DNA of 42,934 nt, from contig JAUCBJ010004700.1 of NCBI GenBank assembly GCA_032718475.1, forward strand, positions 1-42,934. Reading direction: 5' to 3'. Of the stretch, positions 1 to 10,362 are shown piece after piece. The first letter of the stretch is position 1; every line of letters begins with the position of its first letter. Source of the stretch: Nemertoderma westbladi (Eukaryota; Xenacoelomorpha; Nemertodermatida; Nemertodermatidae). The notes beneath the pieces were generated by a model. The model was not told the origin of the DNA. It worked only from the letters and a program-made list of their open reading frames with translations, and did no database searches. The translations under genes were made by a program, and so were the position numbers.

Positions 1-34
1 GCGGAATATGATAATATAAAACGACTTCCGGAAT

Positions 35-1810
35 ATGGAAAACATTCCATACCCTTTCGTTGATACTCAGCTGATTGCTCCTTGGGCCGAAGGCCGAGGT
101 TTCTTTCGCACTATGTATGCCAATACACCCAGCGACATTACTAAGGTACAACGGACATCCATCAGACATCTTGCCTTTCAAGAATATGGATGGAATTTCA
201 AAGTTGGAAATCCTACCAATTACCAGCAAGTATATGGAGATCATTACTCTCGTTTATATTTTGATGGACCATTAACTGCGCCTGGTGCCGTATATAGCTT
301 TATGAGTGTTCCACTTCGCCCTTCCTTAGCTATATACACGATCTTTGAAAACGCAGCACTTGCCGGTTGGCTAGCCGATGTGTGCAGTCGTACCATACGC
401 GCTCATCCCTTAATACTTGGAACTAAACTCGCCAAGTTAGACGAACACAATAAGTTCATACGTTTCGAATGTTTCCGGCGCTTTCTGACTCCGTTCCGTA
501 ACGTCGATAGTCAGTTCAAGGACCGCGCGCTGACCAAACTCAGTCTGAGAGACTCAGCTGCGGAGAAACTGAGTAGCGCTGGATTTGCCGTTTTTCAAGA
601 CATTTGTATACAGAACCTACATTCATCCGTTATACAAAGACCCCGAATATCTACAGGTTATTCTGTCGTGGAAATACAGACAGTGGGTCCACTTACGGAG
701 ACCGACGCACCCACTTCGTCTATACAGCTGGAGGATGAACCAGTATGTTTGGAATCAGAAGCGATTCAACCTACAGCTTCCCGGAGCAGTGACAATGATT
801 ATGTCATAGAGTGGTATCAAGGTCCACAGCGTCTCACAGCGTACGATTATCGACACGCCAACTACGTTTCTCAAAAACGTTGTCGATTATGCGCATCGAG
901 AGACCACTTCACTCCTCTAGACTCGAGCGTACCTTGTTCCTATTTCCTCGAACAACCGATGATGGAAATATATTGTGCTTATTGCCGGCTTAATAACTCT
1001 CATATATTTGCCGTCTGCCCACAATTTATGACTCAATGTCACTACTGTCAACTTAAAGGACATGAAAGTTACAATTGTCCCTTTAATCGCGATTTAGAGA
1101 GCGTAGACGAGATGATCACCCTGCGATACATCCGAGCTTGGGAAGCGAACGCCGATTTACATTGCGAATCCCGACATCGCTATTACCCTGGACGAGCTTA
1201 CGAGGGAGTTTACGCGTTCCATCCTTATCTATTCGCGTCGATTGAACAGAAAACACGCGTACCAAGTTACGAGTTAATGAAGCGTGTTGGTGAGTGTATT
1301 TCCACCAAGTTTGTCAGGAAATACCTTAGAAACGTTAACCCTAATGATATAACCACATATCACCTGATCAATTTTATCCGTCAGGACCCTGAGTATGGCG
1401 ACATCTTTGTGAACTCGCATCCTGAACTACAGGAAATATCTCGGCGACCATATGAATATCGAACCCGAGAACGCGAGCTGGAGAGAACCATTAAACCGAG
1501 AAAGTTCCTCACCACTCACGGTCCACCCACCGCTAGTGTCCAGACGACCCGTCAAGGACCCGTAGGAGCTGCTGTCCTGAGACGCGCTCTAAAGGCCGTT
1601 AGACCTCGCTCCACGGAGGTTGATATTAATCAACCAGGTACTTCGACCGGCGGGTATACCGATCGTAACCCTGCACCTTCTGATGCAATTATATTGCACC
1701 CTTCGCCTAGGAGCTACAGCCCTCCTCGTAAAGTGGCTCGCCCCAAAGAGAAAAGGACTCTTGCTAGCTTTAAAAAACTGCGTAAACGCCGTCCGCGCAA
1801 GAAAGACTAA
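35..1810 (+). CDS. Gag-like zinc-knuckle protein, family not recognised
   Basis: Complete 591-codon frame; an in-frame TAA at 17-19 lies just upstream, so the ATG at 35 is the first available start. Seen: three consecutive Cys/His clusters at about residues 280-350. The first is CX2CX4HX9C, the second CX2CX5HX4C, and the third is a canonical CX2CX4HX4C knuckle (CHYCQLKGHESYNC). The C-terminal 35 residues are very basic (ends KKLRKRRPRKKD), a likely nuclear localisation or nucleic-acid-binding tail. No protease, RT, helicase or transposase motif is visible. Known: tandem CCHC knuckles occur in retroelement Gag/ORF1 proteins and in CNBP-type host proteins. Inference: ORF1/Gag of a mobile element whose other parts lie outside the window or are lost; base composition differs from the AT-rich flank. 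The family is unknown. Confidence 0.6.
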   Translation: MENIPYPFVDTQLIAPWAEGRGFFRTMYANTPSDITKVQRTSIRHLAFQEYGWNFKVGNPTNYQQVYGDHYSRLYFDGPLTAPGAVYSFMSVPLRPSLAIYTIFENAALAGWLADVCSRTIRAHPLILGTKLAKLDEHNKFIRFECFRRFLTPFRNVDSQFKDRALTKLSLRDSAAEKLSSAGFAVFQDICIQNLHSSVIQRPRISTGYSVVEIQTVGPLTETDAPTSSIQLEDEPVCLESEAIQPTASRSSDNDYVIEWYQGPQRLTAYDYRHANYVSQKRCRLCASRDHFTPLDSSVPCSYFLEQPMMEIYCAYCRLNNSHIFAVCPQFMTQCHYCQLKGHESYNCPFNRDLESVDEMITLRYIRAWEANADLHCESRHRYYPGRAYEGVYAFHPYLFASIEQKTRVPSYELMKRVGECISTKFVRKYLRNVNPNDITTYHLINFIRQDPEYGDIFVNSHPELQEISRRPYEYRTRERELERTIKPRKFLTTHGPPTASVQTTRQGPVGAAVLRRALKAVRPRSTEVDINQPGTSTGGYTDRNPAPSDAIILHPSPRSYSPPRKVARPKEKRTLASFKKLRKRRPRKKD

Positions 1811-3089
1811 CTGTTTAGAGTATTTATGTATATTAGAAATTGTGATTTTGTATATTTTATAGACTTAAATCCCATTTTCTGGGAGTGGTGTAAAAGCTTT
1901 TGTGGGATAACTGATTCGTTTGCCTTGCTAACCAGTTCCCCCCAGGCGCTGGAATACTCTAAAAAAGGGATCTATAACTCGAATAGCGCAAGCTACCGGC
2001 TGATTGGCTGATTCGCTGTGCGAAGGGATCTGGGCTACGTTTGATTGTCCAACCAGCTTGGGAAAGTTGCCCCACAGCCCTGCTTTCTGTATCTGCCAAT
2101 AGGATTTGAGTTGATTTTGATTTCGACCTATCACAGATCTACTGAACTGAATTTTCCTATCTGTATGCTCTTTCTCTGTGTTGGGTGGAAGCCTTTGTAA
2201 ATAAGGTTATTCTTATCAGTTTTCAGTGTTGTTGGTCTTTCTGTCCTGAGCCAGGAGAGAACGGCTTGTAAATATTTTGTGCTTTTCTGTTTTAGTCTAA
2301 CACTAGTAGGCTTAATTATAAGGACATATATCCGTTATCAAACTAATGAACACACTGAATCACTGTGCATAACAATCCAATTCAAACTGATGTTTGGTCT
2401 TTCTTGCATACTTTTATATTGTTATACTGCTATTTACTGTCAGTTCTTCATAATATGGTTGATGAATTATTATATTTGGAATAACGATAAATAACCCCGA
2501 AACCCAATATTCTTGATATACCGAAGGTAAGAGAGAAAGGTTACATATAACGATTGTGACTTATGTTAAAGTGGTTTGAAGTGAATCTAATGTTATTTGA
2601 TAGACCCTACATGAGTCGGTCCGTGTTCCTTTTATATATAACTAAAATCAGTGAAGATCGGCAGATCAGTGTGCAGTATTGTGCAGCATTGTGTATGAGT
2701 GAGACTGATAACGAAGCATTTCCTAAAGAATGCGCCATATATGTGAATTATAACTAAGCCATATCGTTGTGAGTAGTTTAAGTCATAACTCTGTTTATAT
2801 AGATAGAGCGCCACGTCCTAAAGGAACTGTTAATATTTCCCGAAGGTGAATAATATTGTCAGAGATTATATAATACTGTCAGTCGAATAATACATTAGGC
2901 TTACATAGCAATAAGATTAAGCCGTCGAACCCAATCTCCCGGGTATATCCAGCGGGTGAATGATCGCGCACAGATTGGTTTCGACTAGTGTAGTGAATTA
3001 AATACTTGTCATAGGCTAAAAGTGATTTATTATCTAGAAGACATCCTAATTTGGCGGGTTAAACTGCCAAAGGTCTGAAAGCGCGAACA
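1811..3089. other. Non-coding flank between zinc-knuckle ORF and minisatellite
   Basis: AT-rich DNA with only short, unconvincing frames. It could contain the 3' UTR or terminal repeat of the element carrying the upstream ORF, but no second copy of any part of it was found in the window, so no LTR can be called. Confidence 0.5.
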
Positions 3090-6000
3090 TAGTTTGTAGA
3101 AGAGACCACCAGTCCTAGTGGAGCGGGAGTATATGACGTAGTTTGTAGAAGAGACCACCGGTCCTAATGGAGCGGGAGTATATGACGTAGTTTGTAGAAG
3201 AGACCACCGGTGCTAATGGAGCGGGAGTATATGACGTAGTTTGTAGAAGGGACCACTGGTCCTAATGGAGCGGGAGTATATGACGTAGTTTGTAGAAGAG
3301 ACCACCGGTCCTAATGGAGCGGGAGTATATGACGTAGTTTGTAGAAGGGACCACTGGTCATAATGGAGCAGGAGTATATGACGTAGTTTGTAGAAGAGAC
3401 CACCGGTCCTAATGGAGCGGGAGTATATGACGTAGTTTGTAGAAGAGACCACCGGTCCTAATGGAGCGGGAGTATATGGCGTAGTTTGTAGAAGGGACCA
3501 CTGGTCCTAATGGAGCAGGAGTATATGACGTAGTTTGTAGAAGAGACCACCGGTCCTAATGGAGCGGGAGTATATGACGTAGTTTGTAGAAGAGACCACC
3601 AGTCCTAGTGGAGCGGGAGTATATGACCTAGTTTGTAGAAGAGACCACCAGTCCTAATGGAGCGGGAGTATATGATGTAGTTTGTAGAAGGGACCACTGG
3701 TCCTAATGGAGCGGGAGTATATGACGTAGTTTGTAGAAGAGACCACCGGTCCTAATGGAGCGGGAGTATATGACGTAGTTTGTAGAAGAGACCACCAGTC
3801 CTAGTGGAGCGGGAGTATATGGCGTAGTTTGTAGAAGGGACCACTGGTCCTAATGGAGCGGGAGTATATGACGTAGTTTGTAGAAGAGACCACCGGTGCT
3901 AATGGAGCGGGAGTATATGACGTAGTTTGTAGAAGGGACCACTGGTCCTAATGGAGCGGGAGTATATGGCGTAGTTTGTAGAAGGGACCAATGGTCCTAA
4001 TGGAGCGGGAGTATATGGCGTAGTTTGTAGAAGGGACCACTGGTCGTAATGGAGCGGGAGTATATGGCGTAGTTTGTAGAAGGGACCACTGGTCCTAATG
4101 GAGCAGGAGTATATGACGTAGTTTGTAGAAGAGACCACCGGTCCTAATGGAGCGGGAGTATATGATGTAGTTTGTAGAAGGGACCACTGGTCCTAATGGA
4201 GCGGGAGTATATGGCGTAGTTTGTAGAAGGGACCACTGGTCCTAATGGAGCGGGAGTATATGGCGTAGTTTGTAGAAGAGACCACCAGTCCTAGTGGAGC
4301 GGGAGTATTTGACGTAGTTTGTAGAAGAGACCACTGGTCCTAATGGAGCGGGAGTATATGACGTAGTTTGTAGAAGAGACCACCAGTCCTAATGGAGCGG
4401 GAGTATATGACATAGTTTGTAGAAGGGACCACTGGTCCTAATGGAGCGGGAGTATATGACGTAGTTTGTAGAAGAGACCACCAGTCCTAATGGAGCGGGA
4501 GTATATGACATAGTTTGTAGAAGGGACCACTGGTCCTAATGGAGCGGGAGTATATGGCGTAGTTTGTAGAAGGGACCACTGGTCCTAATGGAGCAGGAGT
4601 ATATGACGTAGTTTGTAGAAGAGACCACCGGTCCTAATGGAGCGGGAGTATATGACGTAGTTTGTAGAAGAGACCACCGGTCCTAGTGGAGCGGGAGTAT
4701 ATGACGTAGTTTGTAGAAGAGACCACCGGTGCTAATGGAGCGGGAGTATATGACGTAGTTTGTAGAAGGGACCACTGGTCCTAATGGAGCGGGAGTATAT
4801 GGCGTAGTTTGTAGAAGGGACCAATGGTCCTAATGGAGCGGGAGTATATGGCGTAGTTTGTAGAAGGGACCACTGGTCGTAATGGAGCGGGAGTATATGG
4901 CGTAGTTTGTAGAAGGGACCACTGGTCCTAATGGAGCAGGAGTATATGACGTAGTTTGTAGAAGAGACCACCGGTCCTAATGGAGCGGGAGTATATGATG
5001 TAGTTTGTAGAAGGGACCACTGGTCCTAATGGAGCGGGAGTATATGGCGTAGTTTGTAGAAGGGACCACTGGTCCTAATGGAGCGGGAGTATATGGCGTA
5101 GTTTGTAGAAGGGACCACTGGTCCTAATGGAGCAGGAGTATATGACGTAGTTTGTAGAAGAGACCACTGGTCCTAATGGAGCGGGAGTATATGACATAGT
5201 TTGTAGAAGAGACAACCGGTCCTAGTGGAGCGGGAGTATATGACGTAGTTTGTAGAAGAGACCACCGGTGCTAATGGAGCGGGAGTATATGACGTAGTTT
5301 GTAGAAGAGACCACCGGTCCTAATGGAGCGGGAGTATATGACGTAGTTTGTAGAAGAGACCACCAGTCCTAGTGGAGCGGGAGTATATGACGTAGTTTGT
5401 AGAAGGGACCACCGGTCCTAATGGAGCGGGAGTATATGACGTAGTTTGTAGAAGGGACCACCAGTCCTAATGGAGCGGGAGTATATGACGTAGTTTGTAG
5501 AAGAGACCACCGGTCCTAATGGAGCGGGAGTATATGACGTAGTTTGTAGAAGAGACCACCGGTCCTAATGGAGCGGGAGTATATGACGTAGTTTGTAGAA
5601 GAGACCACCAGTCCTAGTGGAGCGGGAGTATATGACGTAGTTTGTAGAAGAGACCACCAGTCCTAGTGGAGCGGGAGTATATGACGTAGTTTGTAGAAGG
5701 GACCACCGGTCCTAATGGAGCGGGAGTATATGACGTAGTTTGTAGAAGAGACCACCGGTCCTAATGGAGCGGGAGTATATGACGTAGTTTGTAGAAGAGA
5801 CCACCGGTCCTAATGGAGCGGGAGTATATGACGTAGTTTGTAGAAGGGACCACTGGTCCTAATGGAGCGGGAGTATATGACGTAGTTTGTAGAAGGGACC
5901 AACGGTCCTAATGGAGCGGGGGTATATGACGTAGTTTGTAGAAGAGACCACCGGTCCTAATGGAGCGGGAGTATATGACGTAGTTTGTAGAAGAGACCAC

Positions 6001-9000
6001 CGGTCCTAATGGAGCGGGAGTATATGACGTAGTTTGTAGAAGAGACCACCAGTCCTAGTGGAGCGGGAGTATATGACGTAGTTTGTAGAAGAGACAACCG
6101 GTCCTAATGGAGCGGGAGCATATGACGTAGTTTGTAGAAGAGACCACCGGTCCTAATGGAGCGGGAGTATATGGCGTAGTTTGTAGAAGGGACCACTGGT
6201 CCTAATGGAGCGGGAGTATATGACGTAGTTTGTAGAAGAGACCACCGGTCCTAATGGAGCGGGAGTATATGACGTAGTTTGTAGAAGAGACCACCAGTCC
6301 TAGTGGAGCGGGAGTATATGACGTAGTTTGTAGAAGAGACCACCGGTCCTAATGGAGCGGGAGTATATGATGTAGTTTGTAGAAGAGACCACCGGTGCTA
6401 ATGGAGCGGGAGTATATGACGTAGTTTGTAGAAGGGACCACTGGTCCTAATGGAGCGGGAGTATATGACGTAGTTTGTAGAAGAGACCACCGGTCCTAAT
6501 GGAGCGGGAGTATATGACGTAGTTTGTAGAAGGGACCACTGGTCATAATGGAGCGGGAGTATATGACGTAGTTTGTAGAAGAGACCACCGGTCCTAATGG
6601 AGCGGGAGTATATGACGTAGTTTGTAGAAGGGACCAACGGTCCTAATGGAGCGGGGGTATATGACGTAGTTTGTAGATGGGACCACCGGTCCTAATGGAG
6701 CGGGAGTATATGACGTAGTTTGTAGAAGGGACCACTGGTCGTAATGGAGCGGGAGTATATGACGTAGTTTGTAGAAGGGACCACTGGTCGTAATGGAGCG
6801 GGAGTATATGACGTAGTTTGTAGAAGAGACCACCAGTCCTAATGGAGCGGGAGTATATGACGTAGTTTGTAGAAGAGACCACCAGACCTAATGGAGCGGG
6901 AGTATATGACGTAGTTTGTAGAAGAGACCACCAGTTCTAATGGAGCAGGAGTATATGACGTAGTTTGTAGAAGAGACCACCGGTCCTAATGGAGCGTGAG
7001 TATATGACGTAGTTTGTAGAAGAGACCACCAGTCCTAGTGGAGCGGGAATATATGACGTAGTTTGTAGAAGAGACCACCGGTCCTAATGGAGCAGGAGTA
7101 TATGACGTAGTTTGTAGAAGAGACCACCGGTCCTAATGGAGCGGGAGTATATGACGTAGTTTGTAGAAGGGACCACCGGTCCTAATGGAGCGGGAGTATA
7201 TGACGTAGTTTGTAGAAGGGACCACTGGTCGTAATGGAGCGGGAGTATATGACGTAGTTTGTAGAAGGGACCACTGGTCGTAATGGAGCGGGAGTATATG
7301 ACGTAGTTTGTAGAAGAGACCACCGGTCCTAATGGAGCGGGAGTATATGACGTAGTTTGTAGAAGAGACCACCAGTCCTAGTGGAGCGGGAGTATATGAC
7401 GTAGTTTGTAGAAGGGACCACCGGTCCTAATGGAGCGGGAGTATATGACGTAGTTTGTAGAAGAGACCACCAGTCCTAATGGAGCGGGAGTATATGACGT
7501 AGTTTGTAGAAGAGACCACCGGTCCTAGTGGAGCGGGAATATATGACGTAGTTTGTAGAAGAGACCACCGGTCCTAATGGAGCAGGAGTATATGACGTAG
7601 TTTGTAGAAGAGACCACCGGTCCTAATGGAGCGGGAGTATATGACGTAGTTTGTAGAAGGGACCACCGGTCCTAATGGAGCGGGAGTATATGACGTAGTT
7701 TGTAGAAGGGACCACTGGTCGTAATGGAGCGGGAGTATATGACGTAGTTTGTAGAAGGGACCACTGGTCGTAATGGAGCGGGAGTATATGACGTAGTTTG
7801 TAGAAGAGACCACCGGTCCTAATGGAGCGGGAGTATATGACGTAGTTTGTAGAAGAGACCACCAGTCCTAGTGGAGCGGGAGTATATGACGTAGTTTGTA
7901 GAAGGGACCACCGGTCCTAATGGAGCGGGAGTATATGACGTAGTTTGTAGAAGAGACCACCAGTCCTAATGGAGCGGGAGTATATGACGTAGTTTGTAGA
8001 AGAGACCACCAGTCCTAGTGGAGCGGGAGTATATGACGTAGTTTGTAGAAGAGACCACCAGTCCTAATGGAGCGGGAGTATATGACGTAGTTTGTAGAAG
8101 AGACAACCGGTCCTAATGGAGCGGGGGTATATGACGTAGTTTGTAGAAGAGACCACCAGTCCTAATGGAGCGGGAGTATATGAGGTAGTTTGTAGAAGAG
8201 ACCACCAGACCTAATGGAGCGGGAGTATATGACGTAGTTTGTAGAAGAGACCACGAGTCCTAATGGAGCAGGAGTATATGACGTAGTTTGTAGAAGAGAC
8301 CACCGGTCCTAATGGAGCGTGAGTATATGACGTAGTTTGTAGAAGAGACCACCAGTCCTAATGGAGCGGGAGTATATGAGGTAGTTTGTAGAAGAGACCA
8401 CCAGACCTAATGGAGCGGGAGTATATGACGTAGTTTGTAGAAGAGACCACCAGTCCTAATGGAGCAGGAGTATATGACGTAGTTTGTAGAAGAGACCACC
8501 GGTCCTAATGGAGCGTGAGTATATGACGTAGTTTGTAGAAGAGACCACCAGTCCTAATGGAGCGGGAGTATATGACGTAGTTTGTAGAAGAGACAACCGG
8601 TCCTAATGGAGCGGGGGTATATGACGTAGTTTGTAGAAGAGACCACCAGTCCTAATGGAGCGGGAGTATATGAGGTAGTTTGTAGAAGAGACCACCAGAC
8701 CTAATGGAGCGGGAGTATATGACGTAGTTTGTAGAAGAGACCACGAGTCCTAATGGAGCAGGAGTATATGACGTAGTTTGTAGAAGAGACCACCGGTCCT
8801 AATGGAGCGTGAGTATATGACGTAGTTTGTAGAAGAGACCACCAGTCCTAATGGAGCGGGAGTATATGAGGTAGTTTGTAGAAGAGACCACCAGACCTAA
8901 TGGAGCGGGAGTATATGACGTAGTTTGTAGAAGAGACCACCAGTCCTAATGGAGCAGGAGTATATGACGTAGTTTGTAGAAGAGACCACCGGTCCTAATG

Positions 9001-9798
9001 GAGCGTGAGTATATGACGTAGTTTGTAGAAGAGACCACCAGTCCTAATGGAGCGGGAGTATATGACGTAGTTTGTAGAAGAGACCACCAGTCCTAGTGGA
9101 GCGGGAGTATATGACGTAGTTTGTAGAAGAGACCACGAGTCCTAATGGAGCAGGAGTATATGACGTAGTTTGTAGAAGAGACCACCGGTCCTAATGGAGC
9201 GTGAGTATATGACGTAGTTTGTAGAAGAGACCACCAGTCCTAATGGAGCGGGAGTATATGAGGTAGTTTGTAGAAGAGACCACCAGACCTAATGGAGCGG
9301 GAGTATATGACGTAGTTTGTAGAAGAGACCACCAGTCCTAATGGAGCAGGAGTATATGACGTAGTTTGTAGAAGAGACCACCGGTCCTAATGGAGCGTGA
9401 GTATATGACGTAGTTTGTAGAAGAGACCACCAGTCCTAATGGAGCGGGAGTATATGACGTAGTTTGTAGAAGAGACCACCAGTCCTAGTGGAGCGGGAGT
9501 ATATGACGTAGTTTGTAGAAGAGACCACCAGTCCTAATGGAGCGGGAGTATATGACGTAGTTTGTAGAAGAGACCACCAGTCCTAATGGAGCGGGAGTAT
9601 ATGACGTAGTTTGTAGAAGAGACCACCAGTCCTAGTGGAGCGGGAGTATATGACGTAGTTTGTAGAAGAGACCACCGGTCCTAATGGAGCAGGAGTATAT
9701 GACGTAGTTTGTAGAAGAGACCACCAGTCCTAATGGAGCGGGAGTATATGACGTAGTTTGTAGAAGAGACCACCGGTCCTAATGGAGCGGGAGTATAT
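3090..9798. repeat. 49-bp minisatellite, block 1 (about 137 copies)
   Basis: Tandem 49-bp unit containing in order GTAGTTTGTAGAAG, GACCACCGGTCC, TAATGGAGCGGG and AGTATATGAC. The TAGTTTG motif starts at 3090 and last at 9754; the difference of 6664 is exactly 136 x 49, so net length is conserved across the block. Substitution variants recur: GGGACCACTGGTCC versus GAGACCACCGGTCC or GAGACCACCAGTCC, and TAATGG versus TAGTGG. The GGACCA-C-TGGTCC variant is a perfect inverted repeat. Higher-order structure is visible: variant strings repeat at 490 bp (10 units) in about 6590-9000, and at 833 bp (17 units) between 3899 and 4732. Since 49 is not a multiple of 3, open frames here rotate through all phases and are not genes. 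Confidence 0.97.
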
Positions 9799-9806
9799 TA
9801 TGTAAT

Positions 9807-9952
9807 GCGAAATGCGCATACGGACATAAACTCTTTTATTTATATACGTGGCAAGACCCTCACCCCAGTTCTTCCCTCCAGCCCCCTGGAGGCTCAACAT
9901 ATAATATGCTCACGCCACGCTCGACGTCAATCCGCAACATTAAATATATGGA
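9807..9952 (+). repeat. 5' pseudo-LTR of the Penelope-like element
   Basis: Matches 13871-14016 base for base over 146 bp by eye. It begins GCGAAATGCGCATACGG, retaining the 3' half of the hammerhead (GAAA, stem III, cleavage site and the 3' strand of stem I) but lacking the CTGAAGA core. The left flank changes directly into the last minisatellite unit. Confidence 0.92.
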
Positions 9953-10362
9953 TTTAACACCGAGGGCCTCCTACGACGTCAACAAATGTTTGAAACTCAA
10001 CCTTTTAAGAACGCTTTTTATATCAAATTGAATATTTCAAATCGACAAGAGAGTCTAATTTCCCTCCCCTATTCATCGTTCCCCGCGTTAGCCAAATCCT
10101 AAAATTCTACCCACTACTCTACGACGGGATTCTCAAAAGGATCATAGCTACTGAGATCCGGGATAGATATACTAGGCTCCGAAAACTCAGACGACTCTAT
10201 ATTGAGACATACACGAGACTAGAACAATACGCGGTCGACCGCTACGATGACCGACCGCTAGAATATCTGGACTTCTGGATTCCAGTTAACACGGAAAGGG
10301 AGCGATCGGTAACTTGCGACCGTCTAGACTATCGACATAGCTTCGACAGCGGTTTCGAGACT

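Noticed and set aside
3213-7862. Repeated 79-codon minus-strand frames in the 49-bp minisatellite
   Set aside because: The same unit read in rotating phases; identical frames recur at multiples of 49 bp and no known protein resembles them.
3090-9798. CRISPR-like array
   Set aside because: Units are contiguous near-identical repeats without distinct spacers, in animal DNA with no cas genes.
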